The notes under the pieces: model-generated
What the model saw: the letters and a program-made list of their open reading frames with translations, nothing else
Told to the model about the DNA's origin: nothing
Database searches by the model: none
Program-made: the position numbers and the translations under genes
Source of the DNA: Mucilaginibacter terrae
Lineage (GTDB): Bacteria; Bacteroidota; Bacteroidia; Sphingobacteriales; Sphingobacteriaceae
Direction of reading: 5' to 3'
NCBI RefSeq assembly: GCF_031951985.1
Contig: NZ_JAVLVU010000001.1
Coordinates: 4,030,001 to 4,094,000 of the forward strand
Length of the DNA stretch: 64,000 nucleotides
In this document: one piece after another, positions 35,518 through 43,625 of the stretch
Numbering within the stretch: position 1 is the first letter of the stretch
Layout of the letters: each line of letters begins with the position of its first letter

Positions 35518-37491
35518 ATGATAACTAAAGTCACCATTGATCGAATAATGGAAGCCGTCGACATCGTCGAGGTTATTGGCGAATTTGTGCAGTTAAAAAA
35601 GCGTGGTGCTAACTACGTAGGCCTTTCTCCATTTGCTAACGAAAAAACACCTTCGTTCACGGTATCTCCGGCAAAAGGAATTTTTAAGGATTTCTCGACA
35701 GGCAAAGGCGGTTCAGCGGTTACCTTCCTCATGGAGCTTGAAAAGTTTTCGTACCCCGAAGCTTTAAAGTGGCTGGCCAAAAAGTACGGCATCGAGGTTG
35801 AAGAGCTGCAGGACAAGCCCGAAAATATAGAGGCCGACAACCGCCGCGAAAGTCTGATGGTGGTAAGTAATTACGCCGCCAGGTTTTTCCAGGAAGCCAT
35901 GTGGGAAACGCCCGAGGGCAAAAGCATTGGCTTAAGCTATTTCAGGGAGCGCGGTTTTACCAACGAAACCATTAAAAAGTTTGAATTGGGCTACTCGCCC
36001 GATCAATGGGAGGCTTTCACCAGCGAAGCCATTAAGAATGCCTACCAGCCCGATTTTTTGATAGAGAGCGGCCTCTCGGTAAAGCGCGATAATGGCACCC
36101 TGTACGACCGTTACCGTGGCCGTGTAATGTTCCCTATTCATGGTTTTACGGGTAGGGTAATTGCCTTTGGCGGCCGTACGCTCAAAACCGATAAAAACGT
36201 ACCCAAATACGTTAACTCGCCCGAATCGGAGATTTATCATAAATCGAACGTTTTATACGGGTTGTACTTTGCCAAAAAGTCAATTCGCGATGAGGATAAC
36301 TGTTACCTGGTAGAAGGTTATGCTGACGTGCTATCGGTACACCAAGCCGGTATCGAAAACGTAGTAGCCTCATCGGGCACCTCACTTACGGTTGAGCAAA
36401 TACGTTTAATAGGTCGTTTTACCAAAAACATCACCATTTTGTATGATGGCGATGCCGCGGGTATTAAGGCATCATTACGTGGTTTGGATTTAATTCTGGA
36501 AGAAGGCCTCAACGTAAAAGTAGTTTCATTCCCTAATGGTGATGACCCCGACTCGTATATACGGAAGGTGGGTAGCAGTGCCTTTAAAACACACATCGAG
36601 CAAAACAAGAAAGACTTTATTCTTTATAAAACCAGCATCTTACTCAAAGAAGCTGGTAACGACCCTATACAAAGAGCCAATGTAATCCGCGAAATTGTAG
36701 AGAGTATTGCTAAGATACCTGATTCTATTAAGGCGTCGGTATTTATACGTGAGTGTAGCCAGCAGTTACAGATTGATGAGCGCATCCTGTTATCGGAACT
36801 GAACAAGATGAAGCTTGGCAGGGCCAAAAAGGAGCAACAAAAGCAGCAGTCGCGGCCTGAACAGCAAGCGGAAGCTTTAGAAGGCAACCCGTATGGCGAT
36901 ATGCCGCCGCCTGATGAACTTGGTTATTATGACGAGCAGGCTGCCCCGTCAAAATCGGTGGAAGCCAGCCTTAATCAGGAGCGTGAGATTATCAGGCTGT
37001 TATTAGTTTACGGGCACCAGATCATTAATTGGGATAATATTACCAATATCTATATAGGTCCGTTTATAATTGCCGAGCTGGCCGACGTGGAGTTTGAGAA
37101 CCCGGCTTGCAAAAACTTTGTAGCGCTGTATAAGCAGCAGTTAGAGAACGGTGTACTGCCCGAAGAGAAATTCTTTATTCATCACCCTGAAAAAGAAATG
37201 GTTGACTTGGCGGTTGATATGCTCTCCACCAAATACACGTTGAGCGAGAACTGGTACAACATGCATAAGATATTTATTTCGGGCGAGGAGGCCAATATGA
37301 AGGGTACTATCCTGGGTGCTATATTTCACCTCAAAAAACAGAAGGTGGGCAAGATACTCGACCAACTGCGCACCGAGTTGCAAAACACGCAAGACCCGAT
37401 TGATCAGGATGCCATAATGGGGCGGTACCTGCAAATGAAGAAGATAGAGAAGCATATTTCTGATTTTTTGGGGTCGGTTATTATTAAATAA
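35518..37491 (+). CDS. dnaG: DNA primase
   Basis: 657 residues; makes RNA primers at the replication fork. The N-terminal zinc-ribbon-like domain (residues 1-100) keeps the fold pattern (YVGLSPFANEKTPSFTVSP, GIFKDFSTGKGGSAVTFLM) but all zinc-binding Cys/His positions are substituted (CPFH is SPFA, CxxC is DFST). The TOPRIM core follows with YLVEGYADVLS near 262 and TILYDGDAAGIKASLRGLD near 310. A C-terminal helicase-binding region (from 480) follows a Gln/Pro-rich linker at about 435-475. ATG 35518 (MITKVTIDRIMEAV) gives the normal start. A small membrane-protein gene, yraN and a glutaminyl cyclase gene follow closely. Confidence 0.95.
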   Translation: MITKVTIDRIMEAVDIVEVIGEFVQLKKRGANYVGLSPFANEKTPSFTVSPAKGIFKDFSTGKGGSAVTFLMELEKFSYPEALKWLAKKYGIEVEELQDKPENIEADNRRESLMVVSNYAARFFQEAMWETPEGKSIGLSYFRERGFTNETIKKFELGYSPDQWEAFTSEAIKNAYQPDFLIESGLSVKRDNGTLYDRYRGRVMFPIHGFTGRVIAFGGRTLKTDKNVPKYVNSPESEIYHKSNVLYGLYFAKKSIRDEDNCYLVEGYADVLSVHQAGIENVVASSGTSLTVEQIRLIGRFTKNITILYDGDAAGIKASLRGLDLILEEGLNVKVVSFPNGDDPDSYIRKVGSSAFKTHIEQNKKDFILYKTSILLKEAGNDPIQRANVIREIVESIAKIPDSIKASVFIRECSQQLQIDERILLSELNKMKLGRAKKEQQKQQSRPEQQAEALEGNPYGDMPPPDELGYYDEQAAPSKSVEASLNQEREIIRLLLVYGHQIINWDNITNIYIGPFIIAELADVEFENPACKNFVALYKQQLENGVLPEEKFFIHHPEKEMVDLAVDMLSTKYTLSENWYNMHKIFISGEEANMKGTILGAIFHLKKQKVGKILDQLRTELQNTQDPIDQDAIMGRYLQMKKIEKHISDFLGSVIIK

Positions 37492-37493
37492 CA

Positions 37494-37766
37494 ATGATTA
37501 GGTACGTTTATCTTGCATTATTTTTCATATTTCAATTTTGTGCCACATGGTTCTTTTCAACCTTAAATGAACCTTATGCCATGATAGGCTCATTTTTATT
37601 AATTTCTATCACAGGAGTTTTAATTTATAAAAACACCAAGTTTAGCACACCTATTAGAAATTTGGGATGGGGAATTATGTTTGGAAGCTTCACATTCTTG
37701 TTGTTTATAGTTTCATTATTTATTATTCTTGGGATTGGTTTGTTGATTCAACAGTCTAATGGCTAA
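37494..37766 (+). CDS. Small membrane protein, unknown
   Basis: 90 residues with three likely transmembrane helices (about 3-22, 29-46 and 60-84) and a short charged loop (YKNTKFSTPIRNLG). No family recognised. It starts 2 bases after dnaG and overlaps yraN by 8 bases, so it is translated as part of this operon. Base composition is clearly more AT-rich than dnaG and yraN, hinting at later insertion. Confidence 0.65.
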   Translation: MIRYVYLALFFIFQFCATWFFSTLNEPYAMIGSFLLISITGVLIYKNTKFSTPIRNLGWGIMFGSFTFLLFIVSLFIILGIGLLIQQSNG

Positions 37767-38127
37767 GCACCACGAACTCGGCCGCCGCGGCGAAGCCTTA
37801 GCCAAAGCCCACCTCGAAGCTGCCGGTTACGAAATACTGGACGAAAACTGGACTTTTGGCAAAGCCGAGGTAGATTTAATTGCTTATAAAGACCGTATCA
37901 TTATATTTACCGAAGTAAAAACCCGTACAGGTACCGGCTTTGGCCAACCCGAAGATTTTGTAGACACACGAAAGCAAAAGCTGCTGGCCGGTGCGGCCGA
38001 TGAATACATTTACCTTATGAACCACCAGGGCGAGGTGCGTTTTGATATTGTATCCATACTATTTACACCCCAAAATACGTATACACTAAAACATATTGAA
38101 GATGCCTTTTGGCCATCGCCTTATTAA
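37759..38127 (+). CDS. yraN: YraN/UPF0102 family nuclease-fold protein
   Basis: 122 residues, starting MAKHHELGRRGEALAKAHL. The UPF0102 pattern is complete: GE..A..hL...GYEILDENW, GKAEVDLIAYKD, IIFTEVKTRT and the C-terminal VRFDIVSI. The E(14), D(LI) and E-x-K residues form a PD-(D/E)XK nuclease-like core. Function is not settled; it is often near rnhB and replication genes, here after dnaG. The stop is 4 bases before the glutaminyl cyclase ATG. Confidence 0.92.
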   Translation: MAKHHELGRRGEALAKAHLEAAGYEILDENWTFGKAEVDLIAYKDRIIIFTEVKTRTGTGFGQPEDFVDTRKQKLLAGAADEYIYLMNHQGEVRFDIVSILFTPQNTYTLKHIEDAFWPSPY

Positions 38128-38131
38128 ACAC

Positions 38132-39202
38132 ATGAAACGTACATATATCCTTGGCATAGCCACATTTATATTAGCACTTTACAGCTGCGGCGATAAAAAT
38201 AAACCCGTAAACATTAGCATTAGTCCCGATGCGGGCACCAGCTATAAACAGGGCGATAAGGTGGCTGTTAAATTGACTCTCCCGGCCGATTTTAAAGCCG
38301 ATTCGATAGTTTACCTGGTAGATTCGGTACGGTTGGCTGCCAAAACCGACTCATCTTCCTATAGCCTTGCAACCGATAGTTTGGGTTTAGGTGCCAGAGT
38401 ATTAACAGCCCGCATATACAGCGCCGGGAAAGTTGAGGAGCAAAGCACCAATATTAACCTGCTGGCAGCCAAAGCCCCTGAGTTGTATACCTACCAATTA
38501 GAGAAAACCTTTGCACACGATACGGCTTCGTTTACCGAAGGATTGGAGTACCACGATGGTGTTTTATATGAGAGTGACGGCGGTTACTGCCGCGAAGGTT
38601 TAAAATCGAGCCTTCGTAAAACCAATGTAGACGGCAAAGTACTTCAAAGCATTGATATTGATTGCAACACATTTGCCGAAGGTATTACTGTAATTGACAA
38701 TAAAATTATCCAGCTTACTTACCGTGAGCGGGTAGGTTATGTGTACGATAAAGCTACACTTAAGCTATTATCCAACTTTACTTTTACCCAGGGCGATGAA
38801 GGCTGGGGCATGTGTAACGACGGCAAGAACCTGTACTGCAACACTGGTTCGAACCAGATATACGTGATGGATAAAACCAGCTTCCGCACGCTGCGTAACA
38901 TTGATGTATACGACGACCAAGGGCCTATTGACGACCTGAACGAGATGGAATACATCGACGGCATGATATACGCCAACGTTTGGCAAAAGGATGATATTGT
39001 GGTTATAGACCCTAAAACCGGCGCCGTAGTAAAACGTATTGACCTAAGCGAACTAACCAAACAAGCCACCGTAGGTATTAATAATAGTGATGCCGTACTA
39101 AACGGCATTGCCTGGGATGCAGCAGGTAAACGCCTGTTTGTAACCGGTAAAAACTGGCCTAAATTGTATCAAATCAAGGTGGTGAAGAAACAGGGAGTTT
39201 AA
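38132..39202 (+). CDS. Glutaminyl-peptide cyclotransferase, lipoprotein
   Basis: A 356-residue lipoprotein (signal MKRTYILGIATFILALYSC; lipid-bearing Cys near 19). Residues 20-115 form an extra beta domain. From about 125 comes a five-bladed propeller of the plant-type glutamine cyclotransferase family: FTEGLEYHDGVLYESDG, LTYRERVGYVYD, EGWGMCNDGKNLYCNTG, LNEMEYIDGMIYANVWQ and LNGIAWD.AGKRLFVTGK. It converts N-terminal Gln to pyroglutamate on exported proteins. ATG 38132 puts the lipobox at the usual distance. Last gene of the dnaG operon, ended by a 38-base palindrome. Confidence 0.92.
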   Translation: MKRTYILGIATFILALYSCGDKNKPVNISISPDAGTSYKQGDKVAVKLTLPADFKADSIVYLVDSVRLAAKTDSSSYSLATDSLGLGARVLTARIYSAGKVEEQSTNINLLAAKAPELYTYQLEKTFAHDTASFTEGLEYHDGVLYESDGGYCREGLKSSLRKTNVDGKVLQSIDIDCNTFAEGITVIDNKIIQLTYRERVGYVYDKATLKLLSNFTFTQGDEGWGMCNDGKNLYCNTGSNQIYVMDKTSFRTLRNIDVYDDQGPIDDLNEMEYIDGMIYANVWQKDDIVVIDPKTGAVVKRIDLSELTKQATVGINNSDAVLNGIAWDAAGKRLFVTGKNWPKLYQIKVVKKQGV

Positions 39203-39250
39203 GTTGTGCTTATCAGTATTGCTCATTACTTTCCAGCAATATCCATTTAA

Positions 39251-39288
39251 AACAGAAGTGCCGCTTTAAAGCGGCACTTCTGTTTTAT
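39251..39288. terminator. 38-base perfect palindromic bidirectional terminator
   Basis: 19-base arms (aaaacagaagtgccgcttt and complement) with no loop, between two converging genes. A/T runs at both ends. Confidence 0.8.
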
Positions 39289-39297
39289 ACACGTCGC

Positions 39298-39612
39298 TTA
39301 TATATCAGGTTGATGATATTTACTGGCGGGTTCCCACTTATCTAACTTACCGTTCACAAAGTATAGCCAGTAACCATCTGATTTTTGGCCGTTAAAATGT
39401 TCGTTGTATTCCAACACTTCTATAACTGTTTTGGTTTCGGGATAGCTTTTGGCAGATATGGTGCCGTAGGGTTTCTTTTTTAAAGCTTCTTCAACCTCTG
39501 CTTTGGTCATGCCTATTTTAAGCACCGAGGTGTTAACACTCCTCAACGACGAGCAAGAGGCAATGATTGCCATCAAACAACTGCAGATTAAAAGTTTTAC
39601 TAAGATTTTCAT
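39298..39612 (-). CDS. Small lipoprotein, BamE/SmpA-like
   Basis: 104 residues; lipoprotein signal MKILVKLLICSCLMAIIASC, Cys near residue 20. The mature part starts SSLRSVNTSVLKIGMTKAEVEEAL, the G-M-T.a.V...L pattern of the SmpA/OmlA (BamE-like) fold. Two beta strands follow (VIEVLEYNEHF, YWLYFVNGKLDKWE). BamE proteins assist outer-membrane protein assembly, but many small lipoproteins share the fold and no bam genes are adjacent, so the role is open. Confidence 0.75.
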   Translation of the reverse strand: MKILVKLLICSCLMAIIASCSSLRSVNTSVLKIGMTKAEVEEALKKKPYGTISAKSYPETKTVIEVLEYNEHFNGQKSDGYWLYFVNGKLDKWEPASKYHQPDI

Positions 39613-39856
39613 AGGTTGATGTTGTATTGTTGTTTGATGGGTTTTAACAGCACATGGTTTAACAGCAAATGGGTAAAAATGTATAGCGTAATATTAAAAT
39701 TACAGGTAATGAAGAAAAGATAAAGCTATCCGACCAGGTCTGGCAAGACTGTTTTTTGACATAACCCACGCCGATATGCAAACCACCATTGTCCGGTCTG
39801 CGGTTATGACTTTTAAAATGATGCTGATAGAGGCGGAGTAGCACATAAACAAAAAA

Positions 39857-39952
39857 TGTCATCTCGAACGATAGTGAGAGATCCTGTTAATTATGCAAAG
39901 TCGCCGCCTGCATGTTTTAACAAGATTTATCGTTATCACTCGAAATGACAAG
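39857..39952. repeat. Family B palindromic element, copy 3
   Basis: tgtcatctcgaacgatagtg on the left and cgttatcactcgaaatgaca on the right, with a central stretch including gcaaagtcgccgcctgc. The rest of the gap 39613-40002 holds no gene; a family F-like string (cttgattcctggctcttgtc) lies at 39964-40000. Confidence 0.7.
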
Positions 39953-40002
39953 TTTTTATAAAAAGTCTTGATTCCTGGCTCTTGTCTCTTAATTCTATTC
40001 CC

Positions 40003-41649
40003 TTATCTCCACTCTTTATACTGATTGATCAAACCATTAGTCGATGCATCGTGAGTACTCACCTCGTCGGCAGTACGTAGCTCAGGTAGTATTTTGCCGG
40101 CCAGTTGTTTGCCCAGCTCTACACCCCATTGGTCGAAGCTGTAAATGTTCCATATAATGCCCTGTACAAATATTTTGTGCTCATACATGGCAATTAACGA
40201 ACCCAGCGCACGCGGGGTGATCTTTTTAAGCAATATAGAGTTGGTTGGGCGGTTACCTTCAAATACCTTGAATGGTGCCAGGGCTTCAATTTCTGCTTCG
40301 GTTTTACCGGCGGCTTTCAGTTCGGCTACTACTTCTTCGTAGGTTTTGCCGTTCATTAGGGCTTCGGTTTGGGCAAAAAAGTTTGATAGGAGCAGGGTAT
40401 GGTGCTCGCCAACCGGGTTTTGCGACTGTGCAGGCGCAATAAAATCGGCAGGGATCAACTTGGTGCCCTGGTGTATTAACTGGTAAAACGCATGCTGTCC
40501 ATTGGTACCCGGCTCGCCCCAAATAATAGGACCGGTTTGGTAATCTACAGGTTGGCCGTTGCGGTCAACGTATTTGCCGTTGCTCTCCATATCCCCTTGT
40601 TGAAAATAGGCAGCAAAGCGGTGCATATACTGGTCGTACGGTAAAATGGCCTGGCTTTCGGCATCAAAAAAGTTATTGTACCATACGCCTAACAGGGCGG
40701 CAATAACCGGTATGTTTTGTTCAAATTCAGTTTCTTTAAAGTGGTTGTCCATAGCATGGGCACCACCTAATAACCCTTCAAAGTTATCAAAGCCAACGCT
40801 CAGGGCAATTGATAAGCCAATAGCACTCCATAACGAGTAACGACCGCCAACCCAATCCCAAAAACCAAACATGTTTTGCGTATCAATACCAAATTTTTCA
40901 ACCGCGGCAGCATTGGTGCTCAAGGCAGCAAAGTGCTTGGCAATATTAGCCTCGGCAGCGCCGCCGGCTAAAAACCACTCGCGGGCACTGTTGGCGTTGG
41001 CCATGGTTTCCTGCGTGGTAAAGGTTTTTGATGCTATGAGGAAAAGCGTAGTTTCGGGATTTAACTGTTTTAACGTTTCGGTAATGTGCGTGCCGTCAAC
41101 GTTCGATACGAAGTGCAGGTTCAGGCGGGTTTTGTACGGCTTTAAAGCCTCGGTAACCATCACCGGCCCAAGGTCCGATCCGCCAATGCCTATGTTTACC
41201 ACATCAGTAATTTCTTTGCCGGTGTAGCCTTTCCATTCGCCGCTAATTACTGCTTCGCTAAACTCTTTCATATGCTGCAGCACGGCGTTTACATCGGGCA
41301 TAACATCTTTACCTTCAGCTAATACCGGTGTATTGCTTTGGTTGCGCAAGGCGGTATGTAGCACCGGGCGACCTTCGGTAACGTTAATAGCTTCGCCGTT
41401 AAACATGGCGGCAATTGCCTCATTTAACCTACACTCTTTGGCCAACTGTATTAATAAAGCTATAACCTTATCGTCGATGCGGTTTTTTGAATAATCGAAG
41501 AGCATTTCCTCAAAATAAACCGAAAACTTGCTAAAGCGTTGTGGGTCAGTTGCAAACAGGTCTTTAAGTTGCTTAGGCTCCAGCTCGGGGAAGTAGTCGG
41601 TTAAGTACTCGTAAGCCTGGGTGGTGGTAAAATCAATGTTTGGCAGCAT
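40003..41649 (-). CDS. pgi: Glucose-6-phosphate isomerase
   Basis: 548 residues; interconverts glucose 6-phosphate and fructose 6-phosphate. Family motifs: VVNIGIGGSDLGPVM near 155, the phosphate-binding SKTFTTQETM near 215, GGRYSLWSAIGLS near 285, IIWGEPGTNGQHAF near 390 and the C-terminal FVQGIIWNIYSFDQWGVELG. The start at 41649 (MLPNIDFTTTQAYEYL) is preferred to an in-frame ATG 51 bases upstream because the promoter -7 element (41672-41679) lies between them. A striking dyad array (41730-41798) lies just upstream of the promoter. Confidence 0.96.
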   Translation of the reverse strand: MLPNIDFTTTQAYEYLTDYFPELEPKQLKDLFATDPQRFSKFSVYFEEMLFDYSKNRIDDKVIALLIQLAKECRLNEAIAAMFNGEAINVTEGRPVLHTALRNQSNTPVLAEGKDVMPDVNAVLQHMKEFSEAVISGEWKGYTGKEITDVVNIGIGGSDLGPVMVTEALKPYKTRLNLHFVSNVDGTHITETLKQLNPETTLFLIASKTFTTQETMANANSAREWFLAGGAAEANIAKHFAALSTNAAAVEKFGIDTQNMFGFWDWVGGRYSLWSAIGLSIALSVGFDNFEGLLGGAHAMDNHFKETEFEQNIPVIAALLGVWYNNFFDAESQAILPYDQYMHRFAAYFQQGDMESNGKYVDRNGQPVDYQTGPIIWGEPGTNGQHAFYQLIHQGTKLIPADFIAPAQSQNPVGEHHTLLLSNFFAQTEALMNGKTYEEVVAELKAAGKTEAEIEALAPFKVFEGNRPTNSILLKKITPRALGSLIAMYEHKIFVQGIIWNIYSFDQWGVELGKQLAGKILPELRTADEVSTHDASTNGLINQYKEWR

Positions 41650-41671
41650 AATTGATATGTTATAGTACGCC

Positions 41672-41700
41672 CAAATGTAAGCTTTTAAACCGCTTTGCAA
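41672..41700 (-). promoter_or_regulatory. Promoter of pgi
   Basis: Minus strand: TTG (41698-41700), 18 bases, TACATTTG (41672-41679). Leader about 20 bases. The upstream end is 30 bases from the dyad array. Confidence 0.72.
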
Positions 41701-41729
41701 GTAAAATTTTTCATCCGTTCAACCGGGGC

Positions 41730-41798
41730 TTAGCGTGTTAAATACACTAAAACTTAATGTAAAATCTACACTAAATCTTAGTGTTTTAAATACACTTT
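41730..41798. promoter_or_regulatory. Operator-like array of six TTAGTGT/ACACTAA half-sites
   Basis: Half-sites alternate in direction: ttagcgtgt (41730-41738), acactaa (41744-41750), ttaatgt (41754-41760), acactaa (41768-41774), ttagtgt (41778-41784), acacttt (41792-41798). They make overlapping dyads including perfect ACACTAA-atc-TTAGTGT and GTGT-taaat-ACAC. Placed between the divergent promoters of pgi and the DUF937-like gene. Binding by a dimeric regulator is inferred. Confidence 0.55.
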
Positions 41799-41835
41799 CA
41801 AATTGTCATATTTTCAAAATATTTCACAAAATATT

Positions 41836-41867
41836 TTGATTTTAAAAACAATTATTTATTATATTTG
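41836..41867 (+). promoter_or_regulatory. Promoter of the DUF937-like gene
   Basis: TTG (41836-41838), 21 bases, TATATTTG (41860-41867); leader of roughly 50 bases to ATG 41922. Confidence 0.65.
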
Positions 41868-41921
41868 ATTTACTGTTAAAATATCAGCCGAAACACAACC
41901 ATTTTATTAATCTGCTAAAAA

Positions 41922-42368
41922 ATGAAGGCCATGTTTGAAAAACTTTTTTTATTGGTAAAAAATAATGCCGGAATGGCAATTATGAACAACCCGGTAATTC
42001 CTGCCGGTTCGCGCGAGGCGGTGTTGACCGAGGCCTCAAGCTCAATTATTGATGTGTTAAAGAATTTGATGGAGACAGGACGTGTTAATGACATTATTAA
42101 GTTCTTCCAGTTTTCGGGTTCGTACAACCAAAGTTTGGTAAGCAGTATAACCAACAAGTTTGCAAACAGGTTAAATAAGTTTTACAGTATTGATATGCCT
42201 GCTGCTCAAGCTGCAGCAGCTTCATTAATACCCGCTGTAATGACACAGTTAGTACAGCAAAGCAACAGCAAGCAAACCGAAGAATTTGCTTTAGGCACCA
42301 TGCTATCACAACTAAACGGAAACCAGGCCGATTTAAACGGACTGGTGAACAAGCTGATGATTGCCTAA
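41922..42368 (+). CDS. DUF937-like protein
   Basis: 148 residues, soluble, mostly helical, Ala/Asn/Gln-rich. The pattern MFEKLFLLVKNNAGMAIMNNP, then a middle repeat-like 'F.n..n.F..D...A...a.slip.vm..lv', fits small DUF937/YidB-like proteins seen in Bacteroidota. Two in-frame ATGs exist; 41931 (MFEKLF) matches relatives better than 41922 (MKAMFEKLF). Function unknown. A consensus promoter and a terminator make it a single-gene unit. It shares its upstream region, with the dyad array, with pgi. Confidence 0.7.
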   Translation: MKAMFEKLFLLVKNNAGMAIMNNPVIPAGSREAVLTEASSSIIDVLKNLMETGRVNDIIKFFQFSGSYNQSLVSSITNKFANRLNKFYSIDMPAAQAAAASLIPAVMTQLVQQSNSKQTEEFALGTMLSQLNGNQADLNGLVNKLMIA

Positions 42369-42390
42369 AGACAACCTTCGCAGATAATAA

Positions 42391-42426
42391 GAAAAAGGCT
42401 TGCCAAACATGGCAGGCCTTTTTTGT
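42391..42426 (+). terminator. Terminator after the DUF937-like gene
   Basis: aaggcttgcc (42395-42404) pairs with ggcaggcctt (42411-42420), followed by a T run. 22 bases after the stop. Confidence 0.75.
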
Positions 42427-42448
42427 GTTTTGAGCTAAACCAATTACC

Positions 42449-42456
42449 TATATTTG
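42449..42456 (+). promoter_or_regulatory. -7 element abutting the prfB start codon
   Basis: TATATTTG-CCATT-ATG: five bases to the start codon, with a TTG 16 bases upstream (42430-42432). Suggests a leaderless prfB mRNA. Confidence 0.55.
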
Positions 42457-42461
42457 CCATT

Positions 42462-43554
42462 ATGACTAAAGAACAAGTACAAGACTTGAGGGATAGAACA
42501 GCTTCCCTGAGGAGGCATCTTTGACATTGATAACAAGCTTGAAGAATTAGCCCGCGAGCAGGAAATAACTATTGGCCCCGATTTTTGGAACGCACCCAAA
42601 GAGGCCGAAAAGGTATTGGCATCCATCAAACTTAAAAAAGTATGGACCGATGCCTACCAGAAAGTATTAGCCAGTGTAGAAGATACCGGTGTACTATATG
42701 AGTTTTACCAGGCTGGCGACGCTACCGAACCTGAAATGCAGGAGCAGTTTAATTCATCGTTAAAGGCGGTAGAAGAACTGGAGTTCCAAAACATGCTATC
42801 GGCCGAAGAAGACCAATTGAATGCCGTATTGCAGATTACCGCAGGTGCCGGTGGTACCGAAAGTTGCGACTGGGCAGCCATGCTGATGCGTATGTACATT
42901 ATGTGGGGCGAAAAGAACGGCTACAAAGTAACCGAGCAAGACTCGCAGGAAGGTGACGTAGCCGGTATAAAAACTGTAACCCTACAATTTGAAGGCGATT
43001 TTTCGTATGGCTATTTAAAAGGTGAAAACGGGGTGCACCGTTTGGTGCGTGTATCGCCGTTTGATGCCAATGCCAAGCGCCATACCTCGTTTGCATCGGT
43101 GTATGTATACCCGCTGGTTGATGATACCATTGAGATAGATGTTAACCCGGCCGATATTGAGTTTGAAACCTTCCGCTCGGGCGGTGCCGGTGGACAAAAC
43201 GTGAACAAGGTTGAAACCGCCGTGCGTTTATACCACAAACCATCGGGCATTGTGATCAAGAACCAGGAATCGCGCTCGCAGTTGCAAAATAAAGATAATG
43301 CAATCCGTTTGCTAAAATCGCAGTTATACGAAATTGAGATGCGTAAGCGTATGGAAACCAGCAACGCTATTGAGGGTAATAAAAAGAAAATAGAATGGGG
43401 ATCGCAAATACGTAACTACGTACTGCACCCGTACAAACTGGTTAAAGACCTCCGTACCGATCACGAAACCTCCAACGCACAAGCCGTGCTCGACGGCGAT
43501 TTGAACGAATTTCTCAAAGCATACCTGATGGAGTTTGGCGGGCCAAAAAGTTAA
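42462..43554 (+). CDS. prfB: Peptide chain release factor 2 (programmed +1 frameshift)
   Basis: RF2 releases proteins at UGA and UAA. Reading starts at ATG 42462 (MTKEQVQDLRDRTASLRRHL) and meets TGA at 42522-42524; skipping one base continues as DIDNKLEELAREQE to the stop at 43554, about 363 residues. This is the classical autoregulatory recoding site: low RF2 favours frameshifting. The SPF tripeptide (RVSPFDANAKRH) that reads stop codons and the catalytic GGQ loop (SGGAGGQNVNKVETAV) are both present. Without the first short frame the protein would lack its N-terminus, so the join is certain. Not linked to lysS as in enterobacteria. Confidence 0.96.
42510..42525 (+). promoter_or_regulatory. 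prfB +1 recoding site
   Basis: AGGAGG (42510-42515), 3-base spacer CAT, slippery CTT and TGAC (42519-42525). Spacing equals the E. coli site. A Shine-Dalgarno-like element is notable in a genome whose start codons almost never have one. Confidence 0.93.
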
Positions 43555-43575
43555 GTAAGAAGAAATAACAACAGC

Positions 43576-43606
43576 TTGCTTATTACAAAGCATAGGGTTA
43601 GCTTTG
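43576..43606 (+). promoter_or_regulatory. Promoter of the alpha/beta hydrolase gene
   Basis: TTG (43576-43578), 20 bases, TAGCTTTG (43599-43606), 20 bases before ATG 43626. Confidence 0.68.
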
Positions 43607-43625
43607 GTGACCAATACTCTTTAAA

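Noticed and set aside
39659..39862. 67-codon minus-strand frame in the gap between the BamE-like gene and pgi
   Set aside because: No family pattern, odd composition, and it runs into a family B repeat.
43011..43614. Several 60-117-codon antisense frames across prfB
   Set aside because: All overlap the conserved RF2 core; no promoter or family resemblance.
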